NCBI RefSeq assembly: GCF_003408705.1
Contig: NZ_QAYL01000014.1
Location: 25,104-89,103, forward strand
DNA length: 64,000 bases
Direction: 5' to 3'
Origin: Mycobacterium uberis
GTDB taxonomy: Bacteria; Actinomycetota; Actinomycetes; Mycobacteriales; Mycobacteriaceae
In this document: positions 54,025-64,000 of the stretch, piece after piece
How positions within the stretch are numbered: the first letter of the stretch is position 1
Layout of the letters: every line of letters begins with the position of its first letter
The notes under the pieces: model-generated
Database searches by the model: none
What the model saw: the letters and a program-made list of their open reading frames with translations, nothing else
What the model was told of the DNA's origin: nothing
Program-made: the position numbers and the translations under genes

Positions 54025-54727
54025 ATTTGGCTATGCGCTTCCGGACCAGCCGGCTTTGGATGAGGTGACCCGCGTCGATCTGTTTCTCGACGCGCTCGCT
54101 GAACGGCATTCGGTCGACTTCGACGATCCCCGCGATGACATGTTGGCAGCGTTACTGGCGGACTGGCGTGACGACTTGAGGTGGCCGCCAGCCAGCGCAT
54201 TAGTTTCCCCAGAGGAGGCCGTCGATGCGCTCTGCACCGGAATTGCGGGGCGCCGGCGCACTCGTCGCGGTCTGGCAGCGATCGGATCAGTGGCGGTGAC
54301 GCTTTTAGTTCTGAGTGGGTTGGGTGCCGTGGTGGCCGACGCCCTTCCGGGGGAGGCATTGTACGGTCTGCATACGATGTTTTTCGACACACCGCGGGTC
54401 AACAACGATCAGATTGTGCTGTCTGCCAAAGCTGAACTGGCCAAGGTTCAACAAATGATTGTTGAAGGTCAATGGGAACAGGCGGAGAGTGAGCTGGCTG
54501 AGGTAAGTATTAGCGTGCAATCGATGGACGACGATAGCCGCAGAAATGACCTTATGAATGAGGTTAATCTGCTGAACACGAAGGTTGAGACGCACGACCC
54601 GAACGCGATGTTGCCGGAGCCTGAAACGTGGCTAACCGTGCCTGCCGTCTCATCTATGTTGACTACCACACCTCCGTCGGCGACCAGTACAATCGCCCCT
54701 ACGCCGCCTGGTCAGTCTGCAAGCTAG
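54017..54727 (+). CDS. rsdA: Anti-sigma-D factor RsdA
   Basis: RsdA is a single-pass membrane protein that sequesters SigD until its cytoplasmic part is released by proteolysis and degraded. The 236-residue product has the sigma-binding N-terminal domain (about 1-60), a membrane helix at about 87-109 and an extracytoplasmic domain (QIVLSAKAELAKVQQMIVEG). A Thr/Pro/Ser-rich tail follows that is much shorter than in M. tuberculosis (about 299 residues in all, by memory). ATG at 54017 overlaps the sigD stop. Confidence 0.9.
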   Translation: MPEFGYALPDQPALDEVTRVDLFLDALAERHSVDFDDPRDDMLAALLADWRDDLRWPPASALVSPEEAVDALCTGIAGRRRTRRGLAAIGSVAVTLLVLSGLGAVVADALPGEALYGLHTMFFDTPRVNNDQIVLSAKAELAKVQQMIVEGQWEQAESELAEVSISVQSMDDDSRRNDLMNEVNLLNTKVETHDPNAMLPEPETWLTVPAVSSMLTTTPPSATSTIAPTPPGQSAS

Positions 54728-54789
54728 TGGTCGATTCCACTGACAGACTAGTTGCTACGCCTTAGTCAAAGCGTCTGTCCTTAAGTCAT

Positions 54790-55203
54790 TTAATGACGCT
54801 GGTGATAACCATCCGCGTCGGATGTCGCTTCGTTTAGTGAGGCATCGGCGTATCCCCGGCAATAATCCCACGTGACATAGGAGTCCGGTTCGGGATCATA
54901 AGCCGGTTCATGCGGACGGACGGTGCCGTCGATCAGTAGTTGCAGCAGGTTGGCGCGCAACATATCCCAGTCGTGATAATGGTCTTGCTGACACTCGTCG
55001 CAACACACCGCCAACCCACGAATTCCCTTATGAGCCAATAGCGCCTTGTAAACGGCCAGGTCGGCCAGGTCGGCTTCGACTGCAATCCGTTCCTGCTGGT
55101 TTAGCGGCCGACCAGGTTCTACATCGTCGAGGGCCGTTGAAGGGTCGCAGGGGTCGTCGGCAAACGGGTCGGGTGGCAAACCCGGCGGGAGGTGGTCACG
55201 CAC
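54790..55203 (-). CDS. DUF5319 family protein (Rv3412-like)
   Basis: This 137-residue acidic protein begins MRDHLPPGLPPDPFADDPCD and has a cysteine/histidine cluster VCCDECQQDHYHDWDMLRAN that could bind metal. The end DSYVTWDYCRGYADASLNEA follows. It is highly conserved in actinobacteria and always near sigD and guaB2, but function is unknown. The start is GTG at 55203. It is convergent with rsdA and divergent from guaB2. Confidence 0.92.
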   Translation of the reverse strand: MRDHLPPGLPPDPFADDPCDPSTALDDVEPGRPLNQQERIAVEADLADLAVYKALLAHKGIRGLAVCCDECQQDHYHDWDMLRANLLQLLIDGTVRPHEPAYDPEPDSYVTWDYCRGYADASLNEATSDADGYHQRH

Positions 55204-55315
55204 TCTTCTAGCCTACGCAGGTAGGCAGTAATAACGCCAGCAGCCAAGACCGGTGTTGTTGCATCACCGGTGCAACACCCGGCCAAGCGAGCCCAGGTGA
55301 TTGGCAAGCCGGTAG

Positions 55316-56947
<1,632 letters not shown>

Positions 56948-56955
56948 CGTCCTAA

Positions 56956-58083
56956 ATGGTTGAGATCGGGATGAGCCGCGTGGCTCGTCGGACGTATGAG
57001 CTCAGCGAGATAAGCATTGTACCGTCGCGTCGTACTCGTTCGTCGAAAGACGTGTCGACGGCGTGGCAGCTCGATGCCTACCGGTTCGAGATCCCCGTGG
57101 TGGCACACCCGACTGATGCGTTAGTGTCGCCGGAGTTCGCCATCGAGCTGGGCCGGCTCGGCGGGCTGGGTGTACTCAACGGTGAGGGACTGATCGGCCG
57201 CCATGCCGATGTTGAGGCCAAGATCGCGCAGTTGATTGAGGTTGCGGCAAAAGCGCCCGAACCCGCAGCGGCGGTCCAGTTGTTGCAGGAGCTGCATGCT
57301 GCGCCGTTGAACCCGGACCTGCTGGGTTCGGCGGTTGCCCGGATCCGTGAGACGGGAGTGACCACTGCGGTGCGGGTCAGCCCGCAAAATACCCAGGCGT
57401 TGACGCCGGTGTTACTCGCAGCCGGAATTGACCTGCTGGTCGTTCAGGGCTCTATCGTTTCGGCCGAGCGCGTGGCCAGTGACGGTGAACCGCTGAACCT
57501 GAAGACGTTCATCGCTGAGCTGGACGTTCCGGTGGTTGCCGGCGGTGTGCTCGACCACCGCACGGCGCTGCATCTGATGCGTACCGGCGCTGCCGGCGTG
57601 ATCGTCGGCTACGGCTCTACCAGCGGGGTCACCACTTCCGACGAGGTGTTAGGTATCAGCGTCCCGATGGCTACTGCGATCGCCGACGCCGCCGCCGCGC
57701 GGCGCGAATACCTCGACGAAACCGGCGGCCGCTATGTGCACGTGCTGGCCGACGGTGATATACACACTTCTGGCGAATTGGCTAAAGCTATTGCCTGTGG
57801 TGCCGACGCGGTGGTGCTGGGTACCCCATTGGCCCAAAGTGCCGAGGCACTCGGCGACGGGTGGTTCTGGCCGGCCGCCGCGGCACACCCGTCGTTGCCG
57901 CGCGGGGCGTTGTTACAGACCGCTGTCGGTGAGCGACCGCCGTTGCAGCAGGTTCTGCATGGACCTTCCGACGATCCATTCGGCACTCTGAATCTGGTTG
58001 GTGGCCTGCGTCGATCCATGGCCAAAGCCGGCTATTGTGACCTCAAGGAATTCCAAAAAGTGGGCCTGACCGTCGGCATCTGA
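56956..58083 (+). CDS. guaB3: IMP dehydrogenase-family protein GuaB3
   Basis: The 375-residue protein has the beta/alpha-barrel of IMP dehydrogenases (FEIPVVAHPTDALVSPEFAI, GVIVGYG, ADGDIHTSGELAKAIACGAD). It lacks CBS domains and the usual catalytic Cys loop; recent work elsewhere assigns GuaB3 proteins a GMP-reductase role, not IMP oxidation. It always follows guaB2 in mycobacteria. Confidence 0.95.
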   Translation: MVEIGMSRVARRTYELSEISIVPSRRTRSSKDVSTAWQLDAYRFEIPVVAHPTDALVSPEFAIELGRLGGLGVLNGEGLIGRHADVEAKIAQLIEVAAKAPEPAAAVQLLQELHAAPLNPDLLGSAVARIRETGVTTAVRVSPQNTQALTPVLLAAGIDLLVVQGSIVSAERVASDGEPLNLKTFIAELDVPVVAGGVLDHRTALHLMRTGAAGVIVGYGSTSGVTTSDEVLGISVPMATAIADAAAARREYLDETGGRYVHVLADGDIHTSGELAKAIACGADAVVLGTPLAQSAEALGDGWFWPAAAAHPSLPRGALLQTAVGERPPLQQVLHGPSDDPFGTLNLVGGLRRSMAKAGYCDLKEFQKVGLTVGI

Positions 58084-58146
58084 GGTTCAGCCGTCGAATG
58101 TATGGCTATCCGCAGGCTAGTGTCGGAGGCGGGCCATACTGGGGCG

Positions 58147-59883
58147 ATGAAGCCGGATTACGATGTCCTCATCATCGGTTCAGGGTTTGGCGGCAGTGTC
58201 AGTGCGCTACGGCTCATGGAAAAGGGTTACTTGGTCGGGGTACTCGAGGCTGGCCGCCGCTTTGCCGACGACGATTTTGCCAAGACGTCTTGGGAGCTGC
58301 GTAAATTCCTCTGGGCACCGAAGCTAGGCTGCTATGGAATTCAACGTATCCATCTGCTGCGCAACGTGATGATTTTGGCTGGCGCCGGGGTGGGCGGGGG
58401 TTCGCTGAACTATGCCAACACCTTGTACGTGCCGCCGGAACCCTTCTTTGCTGATCAGCAGTGGGCGCACATCACCGATTGGCGCAGCGAGCTGGCGCCG
58501 CATTACGACCAGGCACGACGGATGTTGGGTGTGGTGTACAACCCGACCTTCACCGATGCCGACCGCATCGTTAAAGAGGTCGCTGACGAGCTGGGGTGCG
58601 GTGACACTTTCGTGCCGACGCCGGTGGGGGTGTTTTTCGGCCCTGATGGTACCCAGGCGCCGGGTAAAACCGTGGCCGACCCATATTTCGGTGGTGTGGG
58701 GCCGGCGCGCACCGGTTGCCTGGAATGCGGTTGCTGTATGACGGGTTGTCGTCACGGCGCCAAGAACACACTGGTGAAAAACTACCTAGGTCTTGCGGAA
58801 TCAGCAGGTGCACAAGTGATTCCGATGACGACGGTGAAAGGATTCGAGCAGCGGACCGACGGGTTATGGGAGGTTCGTACGGTCCGCACTGGCAGTTGGC
58901 TGCGCAGGGATAGGCGCACGTATACTGCTGCACACTTGCTGTTGGCCGCCGGCACGTGGGGAACGCAGCATTTGCTGTTTAGAATGCGTGACCAAGGTAA
59001 ATTGCCTCGTCTGTCGCAGCGCTTGGGTGTGTTGACTCGGACGAACTCGGAGTCGATTGTCGGCGCCGCGACCCTGGAGGTCTCGCCCGACTTGGACCTG
59101 ACCCATGGGGTGGCCATCACATCGTCGATTCACCCGACGTCGGACACCCACATCGAGCCTGTCCGTTACGGCAAGGGCTCCAATGTGATGGGGTTGTTGC
59201 AGACCTTGATGACCGACGGGTCCGGCCCCGGGGGAACCGATGTGCCGCGATGGAAGCAGTTGTTGCATCAGGCCAGCAAGGATCCGCACCGCACGCTTCG
59301 GCTGATCAATCCCCGTCAGTGGAGCGAGCGCACGGTGATCGCGTTGGTGATGCAGCACTTGGGTAATTCGATCACTACGTTCACTAAGCGCGGGAAACTG
59401 GGCATCCGCTGGTACTCCAGCAGACAGGGGTATGGAGAGCCAAACCCGTCGTGGATCCCGATCGGCAACGAGGTTACCCGTCGTATCGCCGCCAAGATCG
59501 ACGGCGTGGCTGGTGGCACTTGGGGCGATCTATTCAACATCCCGCTGACTGCGCACTTTCTTGGTGGTGCGGTGATTGGTGACAGTCCCGAGCACGGGGT
59601 CGTCGACCCTTATCACCGGGTCTACGGCTATCCGACACTGTACGTGGTGGACGGCGCCGCGATTTCGGCGAATCTGGGTGTCAACCCGTCGTTGTCCATT
59701 GCCGCGCAAGCTGAGCGGGCCGCCTCGCTGTGGCCCAACAAGGGGCACAGCGATCAGCGGCCGCGGCAGGGTGAGGTGTATCGTCGGCTGGCCCCGATCG
59801 CCCCGGAGTACCCGGTGGTGCCCGCCGAGGCGCCAGGAGCGCTGCGGTGGTTGCCAATTGATCCGGTCAGTGACGTTTACTGA
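58147..59883 (+). CDS. choD: GMC oxidoreductase, cholesterol-oxidase-like ChoD
   Basis: This 578-residue flavoenzyme has the FAD-binding DVLIIGSGFGGSVSALRLME (residues 6-25), GGGSLNYANTLYVPP, a cysteine-rich CLECGCCMTGCRHGAKNTL segment and the C-terminal HFLGGAVIG and GAAISANLGVNPSLSIAA. It is annotated as a cholesterol oxidase, though the true substrate in mycobacteria is debated. ATG at 58147 matches the M. tuberculosis start; an in-frame start at 58102 is less likely. It lies 63 bp after guaB3. Confidence 0.94.
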   Translation: MKPDYDVLIIGSGFGGSVSALRLMEKGYLVGVLEAGRRFADDDFAKTSWELRKFLWAPKLGCYGIQRIHLLRNVMILAGAGVGGGSLNYANTLYVPPEPFFADQQWAHITDWRSELAPHYDQARRMLGVVYNPTFTDADRIVKEVADELGCGDTFVPTPVGVFFGPDGTQAPGKTVADPYFGGVGPARTGCLECGCCMTGCRHGAKNTLVKNYLGLAESAGAQVIPMTTVKGFEQRTDGLWEVRTVRTGSWLRRDRRTYTAAHLLLAAGTWGTQHLLFRMRDQGKLPRLSQRLGVLTRTNSESIVGAATLEVSPDLDLTHGVAITSSIHPTSDTHIEPVRYGKGSNVMGLLQTLMTDGSGPGGTDVPRWKQLLHQASKDPHRTLRLINPRQWSERTVIALVMQHLGNSITTFTKRGKLGIRWYSSRQGYGEPNPSWIPIGNEVTRRIAAKIDGVAGGTWGDLFNIPLTAHFLGGAVIGDSPEHGVVDPYHRVYGYPTLYVVDGAAISANLGVNPSLSIAAQAERAASLWPNKGHSDQRPRQGEVYRRLAPIAPEYPVVPAEAPGALRWLPIDPVSDVY

Positions 59884-59889
59884 CGTCGC

Positions 59890-60775
59890 TCAGCTGGCGT
59901 GACTCAGTGGCGCGGCACTAACTACCCGACTGCGTTCGCCGTGTATGTTGACCGGAACATCTCCCATCCAGGTAACTCGATGTATGAGGAGCGGCTGGTT
60001 GTCGTAGTCGTCGATTGCTTGGTGCTGTGTTGCCCGGCCGTCTTAGACGGCGATGTCGCTCGGCTTCCAGTTCTTGTGGATGGTGTTCTTGAGCATGGTG
60101 CTTTGTTGCTGCATCAACTTCAGCAGCACGCGTGGTTCGCGGCTGCTCAGACTGACGAAGCCGCGCAAAAGATTTCCCAACAGCAGCATGGGCTCACCGG
60201 TCTCCGGGTGCACCCATATCACTGGGTGTTTGGTCCGGAAATCTGGGTTGTCGGAACTCCCGCTGCGCGTCAGGCATCAATTCAACCGATTTGGGAGCCA
60301 TGTAGTCGTAGTGGTTGGTGTGCAATGCCAACAGGTTGTTGACCAGTAATTTGATCAGTTCGGGCAGGTCATGGTAAGCGGCCGCGGTGGAAGTCCATAG
60401 CTTCGACTCGCCCGTAATTGGGCAGGGTGACCGTGTGTAGGATCAAGGCCGCAGGGTAGTTCGCCGCGAAGGTGACATCGGTGTGCCAGCGTGCCACCTT
60501 GCCGTAGTCGGAGTTGATCGGCGTGATTGTCGGTGCATTGTGAGCGGCGAGGACAGCGGCGGCCAGGTGGCTGACTATAGAGTGCCCAGCAACTTCGCGA
60601 ACGCAAGATGCTTTTGGTCGTTAAGGTGGTGTTGTCTGCGGAAGAAGATCACCCTGTAGGCTATTAGTACCTGGTGGATCTCTCCGTTGGTTAACCGTGT
60701 CAAGGTCATCGCCTAGGTGCACTCTAGTCGATTTGGCCCCCGGTCAGAATGTTCAACTTGGGGACGTTTAGCATG
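59890..60775 (-). pseudogene. Fe(II)/2-oxoglutarate dioxygenase remnant (alkylsulfatase, Rv3406-like)
   Basis: Leftward from 60775, pieces are [15 protein letters not shown] (shifted), [20 protein letters not shown] with the metal-binding H-x-D, and [23 protein letters not shown] near 60330. [20 protein letters not shown] follows near 60200, then NTIHKNWKPSDIAV, a stop, and [12 protein letters not shown] with the second histidine. These match the TauD-like alkylsulfatase Rv3406. It has several frameshifts and one in-frame stop near 60045. Located immediately 3' of choD, as in M. tuberculosis. Confidence 0.85.
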
Positions 60776-60796
60776 TGTGTAATCTCTTGCTAGCCT

Positions 60797-61350
60797 ATGC
60801 AGTCATATGACTACACCTTTGGCAACCCACTTGTGCAAGGCACCCAACCGGACGTGAAGAGGTCGTGGCGGCAATCTTTGGAGGCCGCTACCGGCTTGTT
60901 TGCCGAGTGCGGTCCGGCCGCGACATCGATCCGCGATATCGTCACCCGATCGAAGCTCAGCCATGGCCTAATGTTTCTGTACCTGGGAAGTTAGTCGGTG
61001 CTGTGTTCGGTCACCTGGGGATGACGCTGACCGGTCTGCTTGCACTTCGTGGTGTCGGATGACGTCGTCGAGCGCACGTTTAATCGGCATATATGGGTTC
61101 TGGCCCGAACACTACTCGACGGCTATCCGGCGAGACAGCTACAGCAGCCTTTTTCCAACGTTGCGGAGCCTCTCTGTGACATGCGGCTACGCCACAGCAG
61201 CGATCGCAGCGCATGGCTGGCAGTCGCTAATGCCATTGTGCTGTAATTTGATTGCTGACAGGAATCGATGACCTGACCGACGCATAGCTGTGCACACCGA
61301 AGTAGCTCGGATGGTCGAGTCACACCGACTATCAGCGACTTCTGGCCCGT
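60797..61350 (+). pseudogene. TetR-family regulator remnant (Rv3405c-like)
   Basis: The first frame (60797-60994) encodes the DNA-binding domain SWRQSLEAATGLFAECGPAA then TSIRDIVTRSKLSHGLMFLY before a stop. The ligand domain continues in other frames: GKLVGAVFGHLGMTLTGLLA, VVERTFNRHIWVLARTLLDG and SDRSAWLAVANAIVL. Family order is kept. It faces away from the Rv3406-like remnant, as expected for its repressor, and has died with it. Confidence 0.75.
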
Positions 61351-61440
61351 GAGTATACTAGCTTGCGGGCCGGCGGCTGTCACGAGGCAACAGGAGTAGC
61401 TTCTGGGCTCGCACTGCGATGGTCAAAGGTGAATCCGGTT

Positions 61441-63630
61441 TCAGTGTGAGATTTCTCCGGCATTCCGGGTGGTCAGTTCACCGCCGGGGTCGTCGTGTGA
61501 GATGTAGGTGATGTTGGCATGCCTGGCGTCCACAGTCAGCCTGAAATCGCGCCACCGCAGTCGGAATCGTAGGCACGAGATGCCATCGGGCAGTTGGGGA
61601 TCGATAGACAGGATGTCCTCGTCGTTGCGCAGGCTACCGAAGCCCCCGACCGGAGCCGTCCACGCACCAGCGAGTGAGGCCATGTGCAACTCGTCACGTG
61701 TATTGCGATGCCGATCGCGCAAGTCGGTCAGCGTAGTTTCATAAGCATAGTTGTGAGCTCACTTTAGATGCCCGACCCGGTGCATATCGCCGCCTGTGCG
61801 CACGCACGCCGACATCAACGAGTCGCGCACCACGCATCGTTCGTAGTAGTCGACGTTGCGCGCCTTCTGTTCAGGTGTGAATGCATAACTCTGTCACTGC
61901 ATCGCCAGCACCAAGCCGGTCTGCTTGATCACTTGCGTGTGATATAGCAGCACGTAGGTTTCGTGAAAGAGCAACGGGTATGGGGTGTTAGATTCAAAAT
62001 CCCACTCCGCAAAGGTGGTGAACCCTTCACACTGCTGATGTACACTGGATTCCTTGTTGTGCGAAATGTTGGCGGCGTTGGCCGCGTAGCACCAGGCGGC
62101 CATATTCTTCGGTCGTTATATCCATTGCTTCTACCGCTTTGGGATGGCGCAGGCATCGGCGGCAGTGGTTAGATTCGTGAACACGTTGTCATGGACCACC
62201 GCTGTGTACTTGTCGGGACCGGTTACTCCATCGAGGCACCAGGCGCCATGCCGTTTGTGGTACTCAAGTGAGAGCCACAACCAGGCCGTCTCGCTGAGCA
62301 CCGCAAGACCGCACTCTTCCTCCAACGGATGATCGCCGGTAACAATGCGGTACCGCTCGAAGGCCATCGCGATGTCGGCGTTAATGTGCCACGCTGTTGT
62401 CCCCGTCGGCCAGTACGCCGAGCACTCCTGCCCGTGGATGGTTCGTCAACAAAAGCTGGCACCGTCGAGCCCAAATTCGCCTGCTCGCTCCTTGGAGAGT
62501 TGCAATGTCGACGCACGCCACAGCAGCGGGTTGGCAACCACATGCGGCGCGATGTAGGTAAGTATCGGCAACACGAAACCCTCGGTATTCCGTAAAGGCG
62601 TGGCCGGTTCCGCGGTGAGTCCCTTGCTGGGGGTCGCGCGCCGTTCAACGCGCACTGGCCTGCAGCAATTAAATAACCTGAGCGAATCATGGTGTTTCGA
62701 TTTAGACGCCAGCGTGGTCCTAAAAGCCGTCGAAGTAGGTCCGTTGCCAATTAGCAGTCCTGACCATCCGCTGCAACGGGTGGTGTGTAGCGCCGTGGCA
62801 GCCTGGTTACGCAGTGTCGTACGGGAGCGCAGACTGGACCAACTGTACTCTAGTTAGTTAACGATACGCAGCGTTTGCCCTGGGCGCAGCCTGCAGATCA
62901 CGGTGGTCCGAACCAAGTCTGAACACGCGTCGGCGGTGATCTCGACTAGTCCGGGCACTTCCGATTTTGTGATCCATTCCGGCGGCCATCGTGAGGGAGC
63001 CGACCTAGGTCTGGGGCATAATACAGTACATTGTGCTCGATAGTTTCGTGTTTGATGGCTTCTAGCAAGTTCTCCAGAATGTCCGATATCCGCGGGTCGC
63101 CTGAGATCTCGAGTTGGTCCTTGTTAGTAACGAACTTGGATTGCACGGTCACGCGCGTGAATTCGTCCAGCACTTTGGCGATGTATTCGATAGTTGCGAC
63201 ACTGCGGTGTGTCAGCTATATCAAGCGGGTGGACACCACCTTGACTTGTTTGCTCGTCGGCGCGTGCCAGTTCGTGCAGCAGTCAGCGTCCCGGTGCGCA
63301 GATCGAAGACCTGCTCGTCGGATATTGCTTCGCCATAGCGGACGTCGAACGACTGAACAGACGCAAAATCTTGTCGTTAGTAGACGTCGACGACGGTCTG
63401 ACTGGCCTCACGAATACCCGCATCTGGCCTCGGCGTACGGGCAGCGATCCAATTTGATATGAGGAATTCAGATAGGTGCCCGTCAGGCCGTATAGCTTGC
63501 CCTCGTCGAGGTTGCTGCGCAACCTGATGTGCCCATTGGACAAGGTTCCGATTGGGCTAGCAGGTTCAGGTCGAGCTGGGTCGAGAATTTGTCAGGGCTC
63601 GACGGGAAGAGATCCTCTTTAGTGATCGTC
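61441..63630 (-). pseudogene. GH65 glycoside hydrolase/phosphorylase remnant (Rv3401-like)
   Basis: From about 63625 leftward there are STQLDLNLLAQSEP, SNGHIRLRSNLDEGKLYGLT and GTYLNSSYQIGSLPV. Near 62400 lies an AWHINADIAMAFERYRIVTG segment, near 62240 CLDGVTGPDKYTAVVHDNVF, and at the end SLRNDEDILSIDPQLPDGIS. These follow the GH65 disaccharide phosphorylase/hydrolase order. Several large open pieces remain, but the gene is split by many shifts and lacks about a fifth of its expected length of roughly 780 residues. Upstream on the same strand is its usual partner, a beta-phosphoglucomutase remnant. Confidence 0.85.
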
Positions 63631-63990
63631 GGGGATGATGCTCTGCAGCATTGTGGCGGGGTCGATGACTATCATGTCGGTGCAGTGCCTCGGCCTGGCC
63701 CACCCGGTCTGTGCGATTGATATGCACCCAAGAAGTCGAAGTTACCGGACTGGTTGGCCTGCACGCCGGACAATGCGTCCTCGAAAACGGCGGTTGTGTT
63801 GGGAGCGACGTTGAGCAATCTCGCTCCGCGCAGGTACGAGTCGGAGGCCGGTGTGTCGGTGGTGTGCTCTTCACGCAGGGTGACGCTGTCCACTCACTGC
63901 TGGACAGACCGGGCTAGTCTAGTGAAGTGGTATCGGCTTTGTCAGTCAGCTAGTGTCCTGCGCCGGGAATGCGTTGAATATATGACGTTG
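63620..63990 (-). pseudogene. HAD-family beta-phosphoglucomutase remnant (Rv3400-like)
   Basis: The minus strand from 63893 reads [20 protein letters not shown] then [20 protein letters not shown]. This is the cap-to-core return of HAD phosphatases with the ED acid motif. A shift then gives a [10 protein letters not shown] tail. The N-terminal DLDGV nucleophile domain is absent, beyond the window edge or deleted. The pair with GH65 would convert a disaccharide to glucose-6-phosphate; both are dead. Confidence 0.7.
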
Positions 63991-64000
63991 AGGGGCTCGA

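Noticed and set aside
59899..60342. 147-codon plus-strand frame after choD
   Set aside because: It lies opposite the clearly readable remnant of the Rv3406-like dioxygenase on the minus strand.

Overview
The window reads as a slow-growing mycobacterium undergoing reductive evolution. Intact genes are mycobacterial in sequence and order (WhiB3, RslA, RsdA, a PPE protein, GroEL1 with a histidine-rich tail, GuaB2-GuaB3-ChoD). Between them lie long stretches of frameshifted, stop-ridden gene remnants. This pattern is typical of the leprosy-bacillus lineage (Mycobacterium leprae, M. lepromatosis, M. uberis). Two alternative sigma factors, sigL and sigD, are intact with their anti-sigma partners. 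From memory both are decayed in M. leprae, so a relative such as M. uberis or M. lepromatosis is at least as likely. The species is an inference. Rv numbers below are M. tuberculosis positional equivalents recalled from memory.

Layout. 1-3 kb: remnants of an FGGY sugar kinase, a GNAT acetyltransferase and a methyltransferase, with one small intact orphan resembling the GyrA coiled coil. 3.0-7.2 kb: intact secY-adk-mapA followed by sigL-rslA. 7.2-13.3 kb: remnants of a thiamine-diphosphate enzyme, an SRPBCC protein, a MarR regulator and a three-part helical-type ABC importer. 13.6-17.6 kb: a cobalamin riboswitch, an intact PPE2-like gene, then dead cobQ and cobU. 17.6-20.8 kb: AT-richer, nearly gene-free DNA with hemB-like and FAD-oxidoreductase remnants and two perfect palindromes. 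20.8-23.0 kb: rmlB-rmlC-lpqH on the minus strand.

24.0-28.5 kb: infA-rpmJ-rpsM-rpsK-rpsD-rpoA-rplQ-truA. 28.5-30.8 kb: remnants of a cutinase and of esxU and esxT (the ESX-4 neighbourhood). 31.0-33.4 kb: rplM-rpsI-glmM. 33.4-36 kb: remnants. 36-38.9 kb: an alpha/beta-hydrolase-fold gene without its nucleophile serine, and glmS. 39-42.7 kb: a dead methyltransferase, intact nnr and dead gadB. 42.8-47.8 kb: an overlapping run alr-hydrolase-tsaE-tsaB-rimI-tsaD. 47.8-50.1 kb: CIRCE operator, groES, groEL1 and a strong intrinsic terminator. 50.1-51.8 kb: regulator remnants. 51.8-59.9 kb: whiB3, a helical-repeat protein, sigD-rsdA, a DUF5319 gene, guaB2-guaB3 and choD. 59.9-64 kb: remnants of an alkylsulfatase dioxygenase, its TetR neighbour, a GH65 glycoside hydrolase and a beta-phosphoglucomutase.

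What survives is core: protein export, translation, transcription, cell-wall precursors (RmlBC, GlmM, GlmS, Alr), t6A tRNA modification, chaperones, guanine nucleotide synthesis and a few stress and redox regulators. What has decayed is catabolism, cobalamin assembly, metal or vitamin import, ESX-4 and local regulators. Relative to M. tuberculosis the window joins at least three distant segments (Rv0729-0737, Rv0256c-0254c, Rv3465-3400), so at least two rearrangement junctions lie at about 10-13.5 kb and 17.6-20.8 kb.
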